A stretch of 64,000 bases of DNA. Source: Ulota crispa (lineage: Eukaryota > Streptophyta > Bryopsida > Orthotrichales > Orthotrichaceae). Shown piece by piece: positions 11,889 through 25,135 of this stretch; the first letter of the stretch is position 1, and each line of letters begins with the position of its first letter. Where the stretch lies: positions 4,714,501 through 4,778,500 of the forward strand of contig OY987251.1 of assembly GCA_963920765.1 (NCBI GenBank). The letters run 5' to 3'. The translations under genes were made by a program, and so were the position numbers. The notes under the pieces are model-generated. The model was not told the origin of the DNA and searched no databases. It saw only the letters and a program-made list of their open reading frames with translations.

Positions 11889-13168
11889 AAGAATGAATAT
11901 TTTATGCAATCTAAATGTGGATTTAGGATTTGGATTGATTCTGGTTTCATAAATGCACCTTAAACAATTACCTCTAGTACCTTGTTCCAATCAAATGCAA
12001 GGAAATAGCATCTTCTTAGAATATTTTGGAAACCTTTTTAGATGCAGCTATTGTTGGTTTCAGAACAATCTACTTCTCCAAGTAGTGGTCAGTAATGGTT
12101 TTCATATTTCTACCTTATCAGAGTGATTTTTTTCTGGCAAAAAGAAGCCAAATGGGCAAAAACTCTGACAATCTGCCATGAATGTGGGCAGGTCCCTCCA
12201 TTTATTAGCCACTGTCTTTTTGACATGTGTGATCTGGCGATAAATGTTAGGCCAAAAAAAATGCACTAGTCACTATGCAACATTGAGTCTCCTCTAACCC
12301 AGCTCCAGGCACAGGTGACTACAACCCTTTGAACAGAGCAACACCCTAAGGCTGTTGATTATTGTAGGGAACTTCAGCAAGGAATACGGGTTGACACCCA
12401 AGCACCCTCTCCTCTCAAGATACATTTCCATGGAGGGGTTAGCAGGGTCTAGCATGGACTTCCAGCGGTCAATTCTGTCAAAATCAAACTACATCCCTAG
12501 AGGGATCCAAAATTGGAGGTTTCTTTTTTAACTCTATCTGATGTGACATTTCAAGATTTTTTTGTTGTTTTGTCCGAGTCAGCTTGGATGGGCCTCCGGT
12601 TGTGATTGCCCATGGAAAGGCGCTCTCAGGCCGGGTCAAAGGCCAAGCTTGGTCTAGGGTCCCACTCCAACTCAATCCAGTGTTCGAGCTCTAGCTCGGA
12701 TTGCATTGGGGTAGCTTAGGGGCTCCAACTGGGAGGTTCAAAGTTGTATCTAAGGGTTTAGAAACATCAATACACAATCATTTAATGATTTGGGGTACCC
12801 CAAGGTCTAGGAAAATTTATGGTTTTTTTAATTTAGGGTTAGTCTTTCAACAAGCTATCATGGAACGTCATTTATGTAGAAAAAAATATTGTAGTTTGCT
12901 TTGTATGGAAGGGCAAAGTTACAATTTATAGGGTCTCTAAACTAACCTTGAAAATGCTTGGAAGCGTTCCTATAATGGCACTTGACGGTTCCAATTCCAA
13001 CCCTTCCAAAGTAACTTAGCAACTAACACGTGGCAAAATTTGCACACTCTTTGCTCCACTTTGGGTTCATTAGTGTGTTGTGAAACTCCCAAATCTAGGG
13101 TGCAGAATTGAGTGACACTTGGGAATGGGCATGTTTACCTTACCCTATGTTTAGAAAAAGTTCAAAAT
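11341..13168. other. intergenic, no gene seen
   Basis: Moderately AT-rich DNA beyond the phosphofructokinase promoter. Apart from the poly-A run at 11842 I see only short frames without family resemblance. Confidence 0.6.
11842..11885. repeat. 44-base poly-A run
   Basis: An uninterrupted A homopolymer. It could be a retroposon tail, but no target duplication or parent sequence was recognised beside it. Confidence 0.95.
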
Positions 13169-13401
13169 GGGGAATGCTAAATATTGAGCGGGGATCCATG
13201 AGCCAAGAATTTTTGTCAAAAAATTAAAGTTTACCTACAAATGTATACATAGGGCCTTGTAATTGTGCATTATAAATATTCACCTCTTGAAAAGCTTGAT
13301 GTTTTTTAAGTATTTTCATTGATTTTGAGCTCAAAATTAGTTCTTGCGCAAAAAACCTTTGCTTACCACTCATAGGCTCACCATTTTACTACCACAAAAT
13401 A
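13169..13401 (+). mobile_element. ~250 bp repeat family C, copy 3
   Basis: Starts GGGGAATGCTAAATATTGAG and keeps GGGGATCCATGAGCC, ACATAGGGCC and GATTTTGAGCTCAAAATTAG. The right end is degraded. Confidence 0.78.
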
Positions 13402-13679
13402 ATTTTGGCCTATTTAAAATGATTTTTTTTGTATTGCCCTTTCCTTTTGCATGGGTATTGAAATAATAGTTATTTAGATAAATTTGTTTGGTTATGTAAT
13501 GAAATCAACAAGTTGTAAAGTATAAAATTGATGAAACAAAAACTTTGTTGAAATCACACAAAGAAAAAAACTTTGTTAATTTCATGTAGATGAACAAGAT
13601 ATGCATGAAACTTCAAAAAAAAGTAAATACAGTAATGAAGTTTAATTAATCCATCAAAATGTATGTATTATTGATTTAT

Positions 13680-13990
13680 GGGAAAATTTCATGGATACCG
13701 TTGAAGTTTGCAATAATTTCATGGATACCCCTGCTTTTTCAAAAAATTCACAGATACCCTTGGACAAAAATTCTCAAGTGTTTTTTGTTGTGCATGCCAC
13801 TTCCCTTCTTCCTTTGTGCACTCACTACTTCTTTCTTGTTGTGCTTGCGCACAAAGGGAGAAGGGAAGTGGCATGCACAATAAAAAAAACAATTGAAAAT
13901 TTCAATCCAAGGATATTTGTGCAATTTTTGAAAAATTAGGGGTATCCATACAAATATGGCAAATTTTAGGGGTATCCATGAAATTTACCC
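13680..13990. mobile_element. foldback MITE family B, copy 3
   Basis: 311 bp, the same length as copy 1. Starts GGGAAAATTTCATGGATACC and ends GGGTATCCATGAAATTTACCC. The flanks TTGATTTAT and TTAATTTAT match at 8 of 9 bases. It is intergenic. Confidence 0.88.
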
Positions 13991-14138
13991 TTAATTTATT
14001 ATGATTATTTTGAGTTTAACTCATCTACTCTACTCTGTACTACTTCAAACATACAAGATGTTCTATTAATTCATAGCTTCAAATTTGTTTCCACGTACAT
14101 GAAGATACTTTTACAAGTGCATTCAATTTCTAACATAA

Positions 14139-14143
<5 letters not shown>

Positions 14144-14197
<54 letters not shown>
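14144..14197. repeat. (TA)n microsatellite
   Basis: About 27 uninterrupted TA units, intergenic. Confidence 0.97.
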
Positions 14198-14202
<5 letters not shown>

Positions 14203-15034
14203 GTTTTTTAAGCTTGTGGCAATTTGAGTGTAGACCTTTGGTTGTCCAATTCAACAATGTAGACCCTAAGGTCCTTCTTTTGAGCATGATTTGTGTATTG
14301 TATGTGTGTTGTTGTGTACCCTTTCACCTTACTTGTTCACCAATTTATTATACTATCAACAATCCAAGAACCAAAATTTTGAATTTAATACCTCAAAGAG
14401 CTCTTTGTTAGACCTTTCATTTGTAAGATAGCCTTTTAAATACAAGGTTGCTTTTTTTTTTCCACCATTTTTTTGGAAGTTCAATCTTTTTTTTTGAAGG
14501 GCACTTCTTTTTCCCTTGTCACCATAAAAAGATTTTTTGCAACATTTGGGGCATTTTAACTTTTAATATAAAACATTACTTCCTATTGTCTTCATAAAGT
14601 TGTCAATAGCTAAACTCAATCACAAGTTCACTATGTCTCACTTATCTCATGACCACTAAACTATAGACCAACAAACCCATTTTCAAATTTCAATTTAAAG
14701 TCATATGTTATTTTTCAAATTTGCCTTCACATTTGTTTTTGGAAAAGTTTAAATATTTCAATTAATCCAATCATGAATGATTGGATAAGCTTTAATGAAA
14801 AGGCTTCAAGTAACTTTTGTAGAATATATCAATGTAAAGAAGGAACATGTCATTTACATGAAATAAAAAAACATGTCTTGAAATTACTTGTTTTTGTTTT
14901 CAAAGGCAATTTTACTTCCTTTTCACTTCTACATTTAGGAATCCTCCTCAAAACATTTTATGAAATACTCCCTCTATCCCATTACAAAGCTCTAAAAAAC
15001 TCCTCCATGAGGGATTAATTATATTCTTAGTCAC

Positions 15035-15345
15035 TATGCTAGTGACAAATGCATTCTAGAATCAATTTACCACCTACCAAATATCTGCAAAATCTCAAGT
15101 ATTTCTGTTGCAGTTTAGATACCCAAATTCCATGCAAAAAGTATCATAATTGTGCATAATTTGTGAAGGCTGCCGGCTCCTCATTGTTATAGTCTTTTTA
15201 CTATTGACACATTGGTTCTAGAATCAAAATACCATCTACCAAATGTGTGCAAAATCTCCAGCTTTGATATTGCTATTTGGACACCCAAATTCCATGCAAA
15301 AAGTACTATAGTTGTACATATGGCTAGCTCCTCATTATTGATGAT
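15035..15345 (+). repeat. tandem pair of ~165 bp units
   Basis: Two adjacent copies of TTCTAGAATCAA...CCAAATTCCATGCAAAAAGTA (first at about 15055-15150, second at about 15220-15310), each followed by a GGCTCCTCATT or TAGCTCCTCATT variant. They lie inside the Stowaway-like element. Confidence 0.75.
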
Positions 15346-15425
15346 TTAAAGATTAGTAGCAACAATGGTACCTCATATGGGCAAGGCCAAGCTTGTTAGG
15401 AGAGGAATGCTCTTTCATTGCTTAG

Positions 15426-16348
15426 CCCCTAAATCCTTGAGTGTCCTCTTGGGAGACAAATGGGATTTTGGGTAGGTACATATGGCCTCAATTTTTGTCC
15501 TGATTTTTTTTTTTTAATTTGAACATAGAAAAACACATTAGCTTTTGGGGAATATAATTTTTATTCCAATCTATGCCCAAGAGCAAAAGTTATGCCTAGA
15601 TAAGCAAAAAAATTATGGAGATTGGGCAGATTTTTTTTTTACAAATTTTATTTTTTATTTTTTATTTTTTATTTTTTCTTCTCATAGATTATAATTTTTT
15701 ACATTTGAAGCTTTGATTCATTCCATTTGGACTAGTTATGAGAAAATTATGGACAATCTTGTTTTTTGGGCACTTCAAGCATCTTCTTGAAAAGATAACT
15801 TATAAACTTCATTTTTGAATGCAATTTTAACATTTTTTCAAAAATGATTGTTGGAAAGGGTGAAGTTTGCTTTCTAGAATAATCTTACCATTGGGATTAT
15901 TGCATTTCAATACCATTGCAGGGTTATTAACAATTTAAGTTTTTGTTCAATCTCATACCTTCTTATATCTAATGTTTTTTAAGAATGAAAATTAAGTATT
16001 TTTTGTTTTGGTTTTTTTCAAAAGATTATCAATTCAATTTTCCACCATTAAAAAATAAACCTCAAAACTCTGTAGTGCAAAAATTTGAAGTTAAAAAAGT
16101 TCAAAGTCAAATAATCTTGTCATGTAAGGTGCAAATTAGTTTGTTTTTTACACTTTTAATGCAAATATCTTGCAAATTGTAAGGCCAAAAATTTTGAATA
16201 TTTGTTTCTACATTCTTGTACTAGTCTAGTACAAGATCCTACAGTTAGATATGCAAAGAGACCAATTTTCAAACTTTCTTACTCTCTGCAATAGAAATCG
16301 CAGTTTTGAGTGTCTTTTGACAAAACAAAGGCCCCGGGGATTTAGGGG
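15426..16348. mobile_element. TTAA-type element nested in the Stowaway-like element
   Basis: Starts CCCCTAAATCCTTGAG (preceded by TTAG) and ends GGGGATTTAGGGG followed by TTAA. The block GGGAGACAAATGGGATTTTG matches the 718 bp palindrome at 50592. No coding capacity. Confidence 0.72.
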
Positions 16349-16479
16349 TTAACTTGCCCCCATAAGATCATTGGACATGACAAAATCTTTTTCAACAATT
16401 GAAATTAGCAAAAGGGAGCTTTTTAGTGGGACGAGAACTACACCTAATTTGGAGCTTTATATTGGGACAGAGGGAGTAT

Positions 16480-18059
16480 TAGTTAAAGAGCATAGGTTCA
16501 TTAATAATTAAATTGAAAATTATCAAATATATATATATATATACTAAAATATACTTCTACATATATTCAATGATGTGATTTAAGTTTTTTTTAAATAAGT
16601 CATTTCATCCGTCAATCATGTATTTCCATTGACTTTTAATGAAAATGACTTCTTTATTTGATTACATCATAGAAGATTATTTGAATAGTATATGAAATGG
16701 TTGTGACCATTACGTTTTGCAAACCTTCAAATAAATCAAACAATTGTAAATTTTTATTTCCATCTAATTCAAAATAAACTTATTCATGTGCATTCAAGAA
16801 CTTCCAATAATATATGTATGATGAGTGTTTCATAATTGAATTAAATAATTCAATCAAAAAACCCATTTGAATAAACAAAACAAAAATCTTTTGTTTCAAC
16901 AAAGCTTGTCATCAAAACAAATGATTGCAAAACTCCATTTACATGAATTGTTTTAAAATGGTCTCATTGCTTGTTTATATTGTCCAAAATTATTTGAATT
17001 AAATTAGTATTTTCTATTCATTAATTTATTTATTAGTTAATTCACTCATTTACTCATTCATTTGCATTCATTCATTCATTCAATTTTGAATGCTCATATT
17101 CACTAATGTTTGTTGCAACAATGATTTTTGAATTTGGAAAAAGCACATAATTAAAAACAGTATCACAATTTCACATAATGTGATAACTACATTATTGAAA
17201 GATTTAATGAATGATTATTCATTATAAATCAACTATATAAAATTTAGGTATTTTGCTCAAATCTTATTGTTATTTTTAGTTTATTTTATCTCACTTGAAA
17301 TATAATTGATATCATTCTAAATTTGTTGAGCAAAAAAACAACTTCTAAGATTCATGAAAATTGTGACGGAATTCTTCTACAGAGTGAACAAAGTAAAAGT
17401 ACATTTCCACAAAAGAATATGTCTTCATATTGTTCAACGTCATCAATTTCTATAGTAAAACATCTAATCTAAAATTTAGCAGAAATAAAAGAAACAAAAT
17501 TAAATGTTATAATATTTTTGCAATAATTTTTTAAATCACCTAAATACATATTTGATAACAAAGATATTCAAATCAATAATATTTGAAAACATTACTTTAC
17601 AAATGCCACCATTTTTGTTGATTATCTAATTACATTATTCAACATTTGTAAAATTACAACAAAAACACATATTAGTTTTGAGATAATGATGCAAAATAAA
17701 CCAATCATACAATATATATGCATACCAAAGTAATATGATAAAATAGGTGATTAAAATCACCAACAAAATGCACTTGTCCATTAATATCAAAAAATCATAA
17801 ATACTATGAACTAAAAAGTACACCCTTACATCCAAAATTACTAATAGCTCTTTAGAAAGTGCTAATAGATATCTAATTTTTCAAAAAACAATTTCAAATC
17901 TTGATCTACCATATTTTTTTATTCACCACTTGTCTATCACTATTTTGAATTATTGTGTACTCACAATTTTTGCATTCCATTGTAGTGACACCATCAAAAA
18001 TTTGTTGAGATCTTCACACTTGCAATATGCTTCTTTAATTAACTTTGGCAACTTTATTT
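16480..18059. other. AT-rich intergenic stretch, no gene seen
   Basis: Very AT-rich, with an ATTCATTC simple tract near 17060-17090. Its right part may still belong to the Mutator-like relic, but no readable motif remains. Confidence 0.55.
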
Positions 18060-19158
18060 TTATACATTTATTTTATGCAAATTGTTTTTGTCATAGTTTT
18101 TTCTTCCACAAAATCTTGGACGTAAAGCTTTTGGTTTTTCTGTAGTATGAAACTTTTTTTCATTTTCTAATACCAATTTTTTTTTCATCTTTTGATTTTC
18201 ATATCTAAACATTATTGTAATAAAATGAGCTTGAATAGGAGTAATACATTTACCTGCTTTAGGCAAAATATTAAACTTGGTCTATATTTTAGTTCCAAAA
18301 TATTTTATAAAATTGTCAAAAATAACTGTGCAGCATCTATTACAATCTTATACTATTTCAATGTTAAAGATTTTACTTTTTCTAGAATTATTAAATTTGA
18401 TATAGTACCTTAAAATTCTAAATTAAAAATATTTTATTTCAAGATCATGTCCAACAATCACATGTTCATGTGGTTCATCTTTTTCTCTTATTTCTTCATT
18501 TTTAAATTCTGAAGTGTCAATAGTAAAAACATTATCCAGAATATTTTTTTCAAATCAATTGATGAAGCTTTATCGTTCATATATATTTGACAGTAAGTTT
18601 TGCAGATGTTTCAAATTCTCATTACAATTATTTTTATAACCAGCTTCTGTATGCATATTGAATCGTAGTCATTACTCTCACACCATTTGTGAGACAAATT
18701 AACATTAAACCATTTGTTTGAACTTATTTAATTACGTATAAAAACTTTATGTGACATTTATTCACAATATCAAGATTTGACAAGTGACTATTTTGTACCA
18801 TTGTATAACTTTTATAGCCCGCAATTATTTTGCGTTTTAATTTTTTTTTTTAAATTTTAATGAAATCTTTTGTGATTTACTTAACCAATAAGCGTCATTA
18901 CAATGTTTCACCAATGTTAATCCTTTAAATCTTTGATTTATTTGAGATTAACCTATTAAAGCTAGTACTAATTTATTAAATCTACGATTTACCTTTTTAT
19001 CTAAAAAAGTATATTTAATATTGTGTCACTTCTATTCTACTAGATTGATTATATTTACATAAGCATATTAAAACATTTGACTAAATTTTGGTCATATATT
19101 TTTTTATGAACAAGTATTTCTAATCCATCTCATTTCACCGAATTTTAATATGATATTT

Positions 19159-21296
19159 TGATAAAGATGCCTCCATCATGTAGATACAAGCTATTTATCT
19201 ATGTTTGTATTGATTTTAAAAAATCAACTTTCGATGCAAAAAGAGCGGTTTTGGTGAAAACCACGGTTTGATGACAATACAACAACTATAAATATCAAAA
19301 CGCTACGCCGTCTCATCACATCTATAATTTAAAGTGTAGGTAGCGGATTGACGGGATCAATTTCCTGCCTCACTATCAAGCCGTGAGCCATCATTACGGT
19401 TCGACGAGTTTGATTGAATTCAAACCCAAATTGGCGGGCGATTAAAAACGACCGTTTTTTCAGCCAACCAAGTCTACAACTTGACTATTAAAGATAAAAC
19501 GTTAGACATTATTATATGTTTGCAAAAGCACGTGGGCACTTAATGGTGGTATATATCTTGTTTTTATTCATTTTTGTATGTTTATCTAGGTATTTTGAAA
19601 AGCTCATATATATTATTATTTTTTGAATAAAAATACTAAGGATTTAACAATGATTTATATAAATGTGAAAAGAGAAAAAATTTAATATTTATGTTGGGAT
19701 TAGAAAGGAGAGAGGTATGAGCTAATGTGCCCCACCTCCATACTTTGAATATGGTTGAAAAGTAGTAGGAGAGAATCTTTGGTGTGTTAGAATTTAGTAT
19801 TGAATGAAAGTTGAAAAAAAATAAGAAATTCCAAAATTTTGAGCTGATACAATTTTTTGTGTATAAATTATTTTCAATTGATATTTAAAAAAAATGTTCC
19901 TTATGAAATTACCTTTTCAAAATGAGTTTGTAAGTTTGATTTACCGTTGGGACGCAAAAGTTATGAGCGTTTGAATTCTAAAAATTAAAAAGCCAGATTA
20001 TAAAAAAAAATTGAGACCTCGACAAACCATAGCTTATAATCTGTATGTCATTGTACAACAAAATTTAGAAGAATTATCTATCTTAATCATAACTTTCTCT
20101 AAAGTCATTAAACTTGTGATTTGGAGTTTCTAAAAGGACGTTATGGAGGTGTAAAGGATTGGAAGTGGCTGCCTTTCTGTTGGAAAATGGCCGAAATTTT
20201 AAGGAGCTACAACTTTTGGAAAGTGTAAAATTTTATTTTCAAATTTTAGGAATGGTAGATTGTTGTTATAGCTTTTCAATTTGTCATCAATAATTCTATT
20301 TGGAATTTTATTGAAGATGTTATAGAAGTTGGGTATTTGGATGCTCTTTAAAACTTTGAGATCCAAACTTTGATTCATTAAAACTTACGGACAAAGTTTT
20401 AGTTTGTAATGAAATTTTTATGAGTTATAGTCAGTTGTATTTTCTTTCCAAATTGGTATCATGCTTGTTTGTAGGAGTTATAGAATAAAAAAATAGAGAT
20501 TTGAATAGGTAGTAATTAGTTTATAAAGAGAGAGAAGAGCTTCCACTTTAAACTTGCATAATTTTTGGATTGTAGTTTATAGTGAACTGAAATTTAAATA
20601 AGTGTTAAGTGATTAGAAGGACTTTCCAAAATATTATTACACTTAGTATTTAAATCTTTGAGCCATCTGTGATACTAGATAGAAAGTCACCACCTTTCTC
20701 GGACTTGTTGATTGTATTTTTTCCCTATTATTATTTTTTTTAAACATAAAGATTTGAAATCATGAAAATTTGAAAATTTAAAAATATGAAGATTTCAAGA
20801 AGAATATTTTAGGTTTATTTTTTATGTATGTGTAAAATGTAACTTTGTTATTCCTGATCGATTTTGGAAACTCGTTTGTTATTTTATTTCCTTTCTATTT
20901 TGTACACCTTGTTGTGAGCAATTCGGATTAAATCAAACTTAATCTCATTTATTATTGTAATGACAAAATGAAATTGATCACCCACATGGTCGAAATTTGC
21001 TCTACTCTCACAATTTGGATTTCTGGCGAACAAATCGTGAATTTGATTTTAGGATCCCGTTATTTAAACAACAATTCATATTTGATATCTGTTCTATCCA
21101 TCCTGTATCCCGTAGGCTTTTATTCCTACCTTGATCCTCATACCTTTATAGTCAATCACATGATATGCCAAAAAAAGATTGAAAATTGAAGAGTAAAAAT
21201 TGAAGATTGATAAGAATTCTTGATTAACAGCACATGATTGTAGCTAGACACTCCGCTTGTTCCCAAGACGGAATTCTCTCTACTCGACAACATTTA
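19159..21296 (+). mobile_element. 2.1 kb non-coding retroelement-like repeat, copy 1 (old)
   Basis: Collinear over its whole length with 45685-47864. Starts TGATAAAGATGCCTCCATC. Shared landmarks are ACCACGGTTTG, GTAGGTAGCGGATTG, CCAGCCAACCAAG, a long GAGTTGTAG-type tract, GGATCCCGT and GTTCCCAAG. It is more AT-rich and more decayed than copy 2. It inserted into the Mutator-like transposase relic. It could be a solo LTR; no clean target duplication was found. Confidence 0.75.
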
Positions 21297-22357
21297 TGTC
21301 ATTTGTATATGAAATTTTTAAACTCTATATATGTTTTGTTAAAATATTCTTCTGTAATCAAATCTAATATTGAAAACATTCTTTTATACAAATTGCTTTG
21401 ACATTCTTCTGACACCTTTGATGACCAAGCTTCTATCTAAAATTTTTTAGTATAAATCCAATACAATAACATTTTATATTTTATTTAGGTTTTACAAAAA
21501 AATAAATAAAAATAACACCAAAAATCTTTATTGATAGCTTTTATTATTGCATTTAATTCAATTTTTGCCTTATTAATTATAATAGCATTTGGCCAAATAT
21601 TTTTCATATTTTTAAATATAATTTTAATTGTAATCCACAATGTTATTCTTTCATGTTGACTATCTTTATAAACACTATATAACATAAAAAATATAACCAT
21701 TCTCTTGCCGCTTATATTAAAAAACACTCCAGCATTCAACAACATGCCCATTAATTAGTTTTTAATGTAGAACCTATTACCTATATTGCATTGAGAGTAA
21801 TATTTTTTGTTCTTTTGAGCATTTCAACGATTTATAAAATCAAATCAAATTATTATTTTGTAAAGTATCTGTGTTTAAGATTATAAACCTGATAGAAAAT
21901 TATTAATTTTTTTTTTCTATTCATTTTAGAATAGTCTTCAATACCATTTTGTAATCGTCGTCAGTAAATTTTTATTTTATTTGAAAACAATAAGATAAAT
22001 TTGACACTTTTTTTTTATCAAAAAATGAACAATAAACGTTTTGCTCATGTAAAGGTATTTTATTCTACAAAATATTTTTACACCTTTTACAGTAAACAAG
22101 AGCTAATTGAATATTATTCAAATTAACCAATATTTCAGACCAATTGTCAAGTGCTGTATGATGGACGAGCAAAAAATAACAATCTATTTTTGTACCTGGT
22201 ATATGATCATAATACCAAGTATTGATAAATATTTTCACATCTAAATTTCTGTCTTCTGACTTAATAATTTTTAAGCAAAATTTGCAATTTTCAAATCTTG
22301 TAGAGGGTTGTCGTCTTAATTTTTCACCTATGTCATTCTACTCAATTTTTTTGCATT

Positions 22358-22557
22358 NNNNNNNNNNNNNNNNNNNNNNNNNNNNNNNNNNNNNNNNNNN
22401 NNNNNNNNNNNNNNNNNNNNNNNNNNNNNNNNNNNNNNNNNNNNNNNNNNNNNNNNNNNNNNNNNNNNNNNNNNNNNNNNNNNNNNNNNNNNNNNNNNNN
22501 NNNNNNNNNNNNNNNNNNNNNNNNNNNNNNNNNNNNNNNNNNNNNNNNNNNNNNNNN
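22358..22557. other. assembly gap (200 N)
   Basis: Exactly 200 N, a conventional gap size, lying inside the Mutator-like transposase relic. The true length is unknown. Confidence 0.99.
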
Positions 22558-23772
22558 ATCAACTTCTCCTTTTTAATATTTGATATTATCAGATTAAATG
22601 ATTGGTGTAAATCTTCATTAATGTACGATTTTTTTACAATTGATGTCTATTCATCAAAATATGAAATATTCATAAGAGATTATTTCTCATTTTTATTCAA
22701 CAAACTTTCATCATCATTTTCAAGTGTACAAAATCCAAAACACTTTTCATAATTTTTCCGTTTTTTTGAAATGGTCTTATAAAGCAATTCTGTTAAAATT
22801 CTATTTTTACAGACGAAATTAAAATCCAGCACTACAATAGTAGTGAAATTTGCCACGTCTTCTTTTTTCAAATATTTGATGAAAAATTCTTCCAATTCTT
22901 GTTTGAAACAATAATGTTTGGCCGAAACAAATAAAATTGGATAAAGAGATACTATATCAACTCCATCATTAATTTCACTATCAAATTTTTGATCATTCTC
23001 AAATTTCTCTAAATTCTCTAGCTCAATTTTTTTTATCAAATTGCTCATTTCATTTGAGAATATTAAGTTGTCTTTAAAAATTGTCATTTAAATGATACTT
23101 GTGCTATATCATACACTATATAGTGACCAATATCATGAACACTTATTATTTATGAACTCCAAGCTTATATTTCTTGCATAAACAACATACAAAAAATTGA
23201 TTACATATAAAGTTGGTTTCTTAAATAAAAGCGTTGTAAGGAAAAGTTTCTCTTTTATACAATTTAATTTTCATATCTAGTTTGATTTCAACAATTATAT
23301 TTGCCAACAATAGAAATCATCACACACACCACAATCTTTTTTTGATTTTGACAATCTATCAACCATCATTCTCAAGTTATATGCTAATTAAGGCACACAC
23401 CAACATTTATTCATTTGTACAACCCCATTTATTTATTTTGATCATTGAACATTAAGCATGTTTTGTGAAGATTTTAGAACTAATTAAGCAAAAATTTATT
23501 TGAAGTCCACATTGTTTGCCCAACAATCAAAATTAATAATTAGAGTAATTTAGTAAGATACACAGTGTGTCTAATTTGGAAGCTTTTAGTAAAATGAAAA
23601 AATACTTTGCTGTATTTTTCTAGCCTAATAAATATTCTAATTTCCCAAAATCTTATCCAATAACTTTTAAAGCAATCAGCTTATTCACATAAAAAACTAT
23701 CAACCACTTTAAATCAAATAAAATGGAAAGAAATAATGAACTAAAATAAAATTATCAAATATGAAATAATAC

Positions 23773-23832
23773 ATAAATTAATAAATTAATAAATTAATAA
23801 ATTAATAAATTAATAAATTAATAAATTAATAA
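23773..23832. repeat. 8 bp microsatellite (AATTAATA)n
   Basis: Seven to eight exact AATTAATA units in an AT-rich intergenic stretch. Confidence 0.95.
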
Positions 23833-24999
23833 ATCATAAATATTAAATAATGAATAGTGAATAAAATAAAAATAATTCTTGATGTCTTTTAGAATGTTTT
23901 TCCAACCAAATAAATATAGACTTAGTATTGTTTATATAAAAAAAATCGTTTAGAATTCCAAAGTGATAAGCAATGATAAGCAATTTTAAGCTACTCCAAT
24001 CAATTGAGAGTTTAGGATTTTTCACCACTATCTTCATATTCATTTTAAAATGTTGACATTGTACCATCCACCTATTAATATACAAATTTTAGAATTATTT
24101 TGTATATTATTTTAATTTGAAAAAAAATTGACATTTTGAAAGAATTGAACCTAGCATTGTGTATAATTGCTTATGGTATTTCAAAGGTTTTATTTATAGA
24201 TATGATTTGTGTGTGCAACCATGGTGTAGGAAATTTGATAAGAATATTGTGTATTTTTTACGTACAATTTGAGATACAATCACTATATTTATTAGTATTA
24301 AATTTGATGGCTTTATCTTAATGAGTAATGTTGGAACTTACTTAGACAAATTATGAGAAGGTTGATATTGATTAGTATTGTAGCAATTAGTTATAGATCT
24401 CCTTGATAATGCTATATTGAACATAAAGTTGTTTTTAGAATTCTCCCACTTATTCTTGATGAAATGTGAGTTGAAAGGTATATTTTACTTATGACTCTTA
24501 GACTACCAGAAGGCTTTAATACCAACCAATAAAGTTTAAAGAGTTTCCTTACAAAACCAATGGGAATTAAAACAATTTATACCACTTTAAGGGTGATTGT
24601 CTAAAAGAAGTCTAGCTCAACAAATACTCAAATGTAAAAAAATTCAAAAAAAATATTGATTGATTAAAAAATTACAAAACAAACCAAATTGAAATTTTCA
24701 CTAAAAAGCTAACATTTAAAAAAAATCTTCATTTGAAAAAACCAATCTAATTAGGGTCAATAAAAGGGGTGAATTTGAATGTTTTTACCACATTTTATTA
24801 TTATTTGAATTTTAACAATTACAAATTTTGAAATTGAATGTAAACTAACCTCGCTTTGCTTTCTTTATCAAAACAATTAGTAATTGAAAACAATTATACA
24901 AGAATCAACTATAATTTTTCAAATAAACAAATTTTTGTATGTTGCAATAATTATAAAAAACACATTGTGTGTGTATAAAAATATATTATGGATACAAAT

Positions 25000-25135
25000 A
25001 AAATAATGTTTTGGATATGCACAAAAGGGTGTTTTGGACATGCACAAGACTATGTTTTGTGCATTCATAAGACCGTATTTTGTGTATTTACAAGAATATA
25101 TTTTAGGCTTGCAATATACAATAGTTTAGGCAAAC
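25000..25135 (+). repeat. degenerate ~27 bp tandem repeat
   Basis: Four to five units resembling TATGCACAAGACTATGTTTTGTG follow each other. The 64-codon frame across it is a product of the repeat. Confidence 0.6.

Larger units (their letters stand above)
14968..16476. mobile_element. Stowaway-like element with a nested TTAA-type insertion
   Basis: Ends CTCCCTCTATCCCATTACAAAGCTC and its counterpart GAGCTTTATATTGGGACAGAGGGAG are bordered by TA on each side (14966-14967, 16477-16478), the pattern of plant Stowaway/mariner MITEs. The 1.5 kb length is largely explained by the insert at 15426-16348. Confidence 0.82.
18060..23087 (-). pseudogene. decayed Mutator-like (MULE/FAR1-type) transposase, split by a 2.1 kb insertion
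   Basis: Minus-strand fragments read in order. 23087-22680 is an open N-terminal stretch of 135 codons (Asp/Glu/Lys-rich). 22335-22080 has a CKFCLKII...YYDH pattern like a FAR1/FLYWCH zinc finger. 21751-21485 has NKAKIELNAIIKAINKDFWC, resembling the acidic TDK.xxE.nAI...C block of MULE catalytic domains, with the expected Asp changed to Asn. 21450-21300 continues with IEAWSSKVSEECQSNLYKRM. After the insert at 19159-21296, about 19030-18860 shows VNRRFNKLVLAL and 18266-18060 a basic tail. Frames change and stops occur, so it is dead. A 200-base N gap lies at 22358-22557. The assignment is by pattern only. Confidence 0.6.

Noticed and set aside
22222..22752. 176-codon plus-strand frame
   Set aside because: It exists only because 200 N are read through; the real signal there is on the minus strand.
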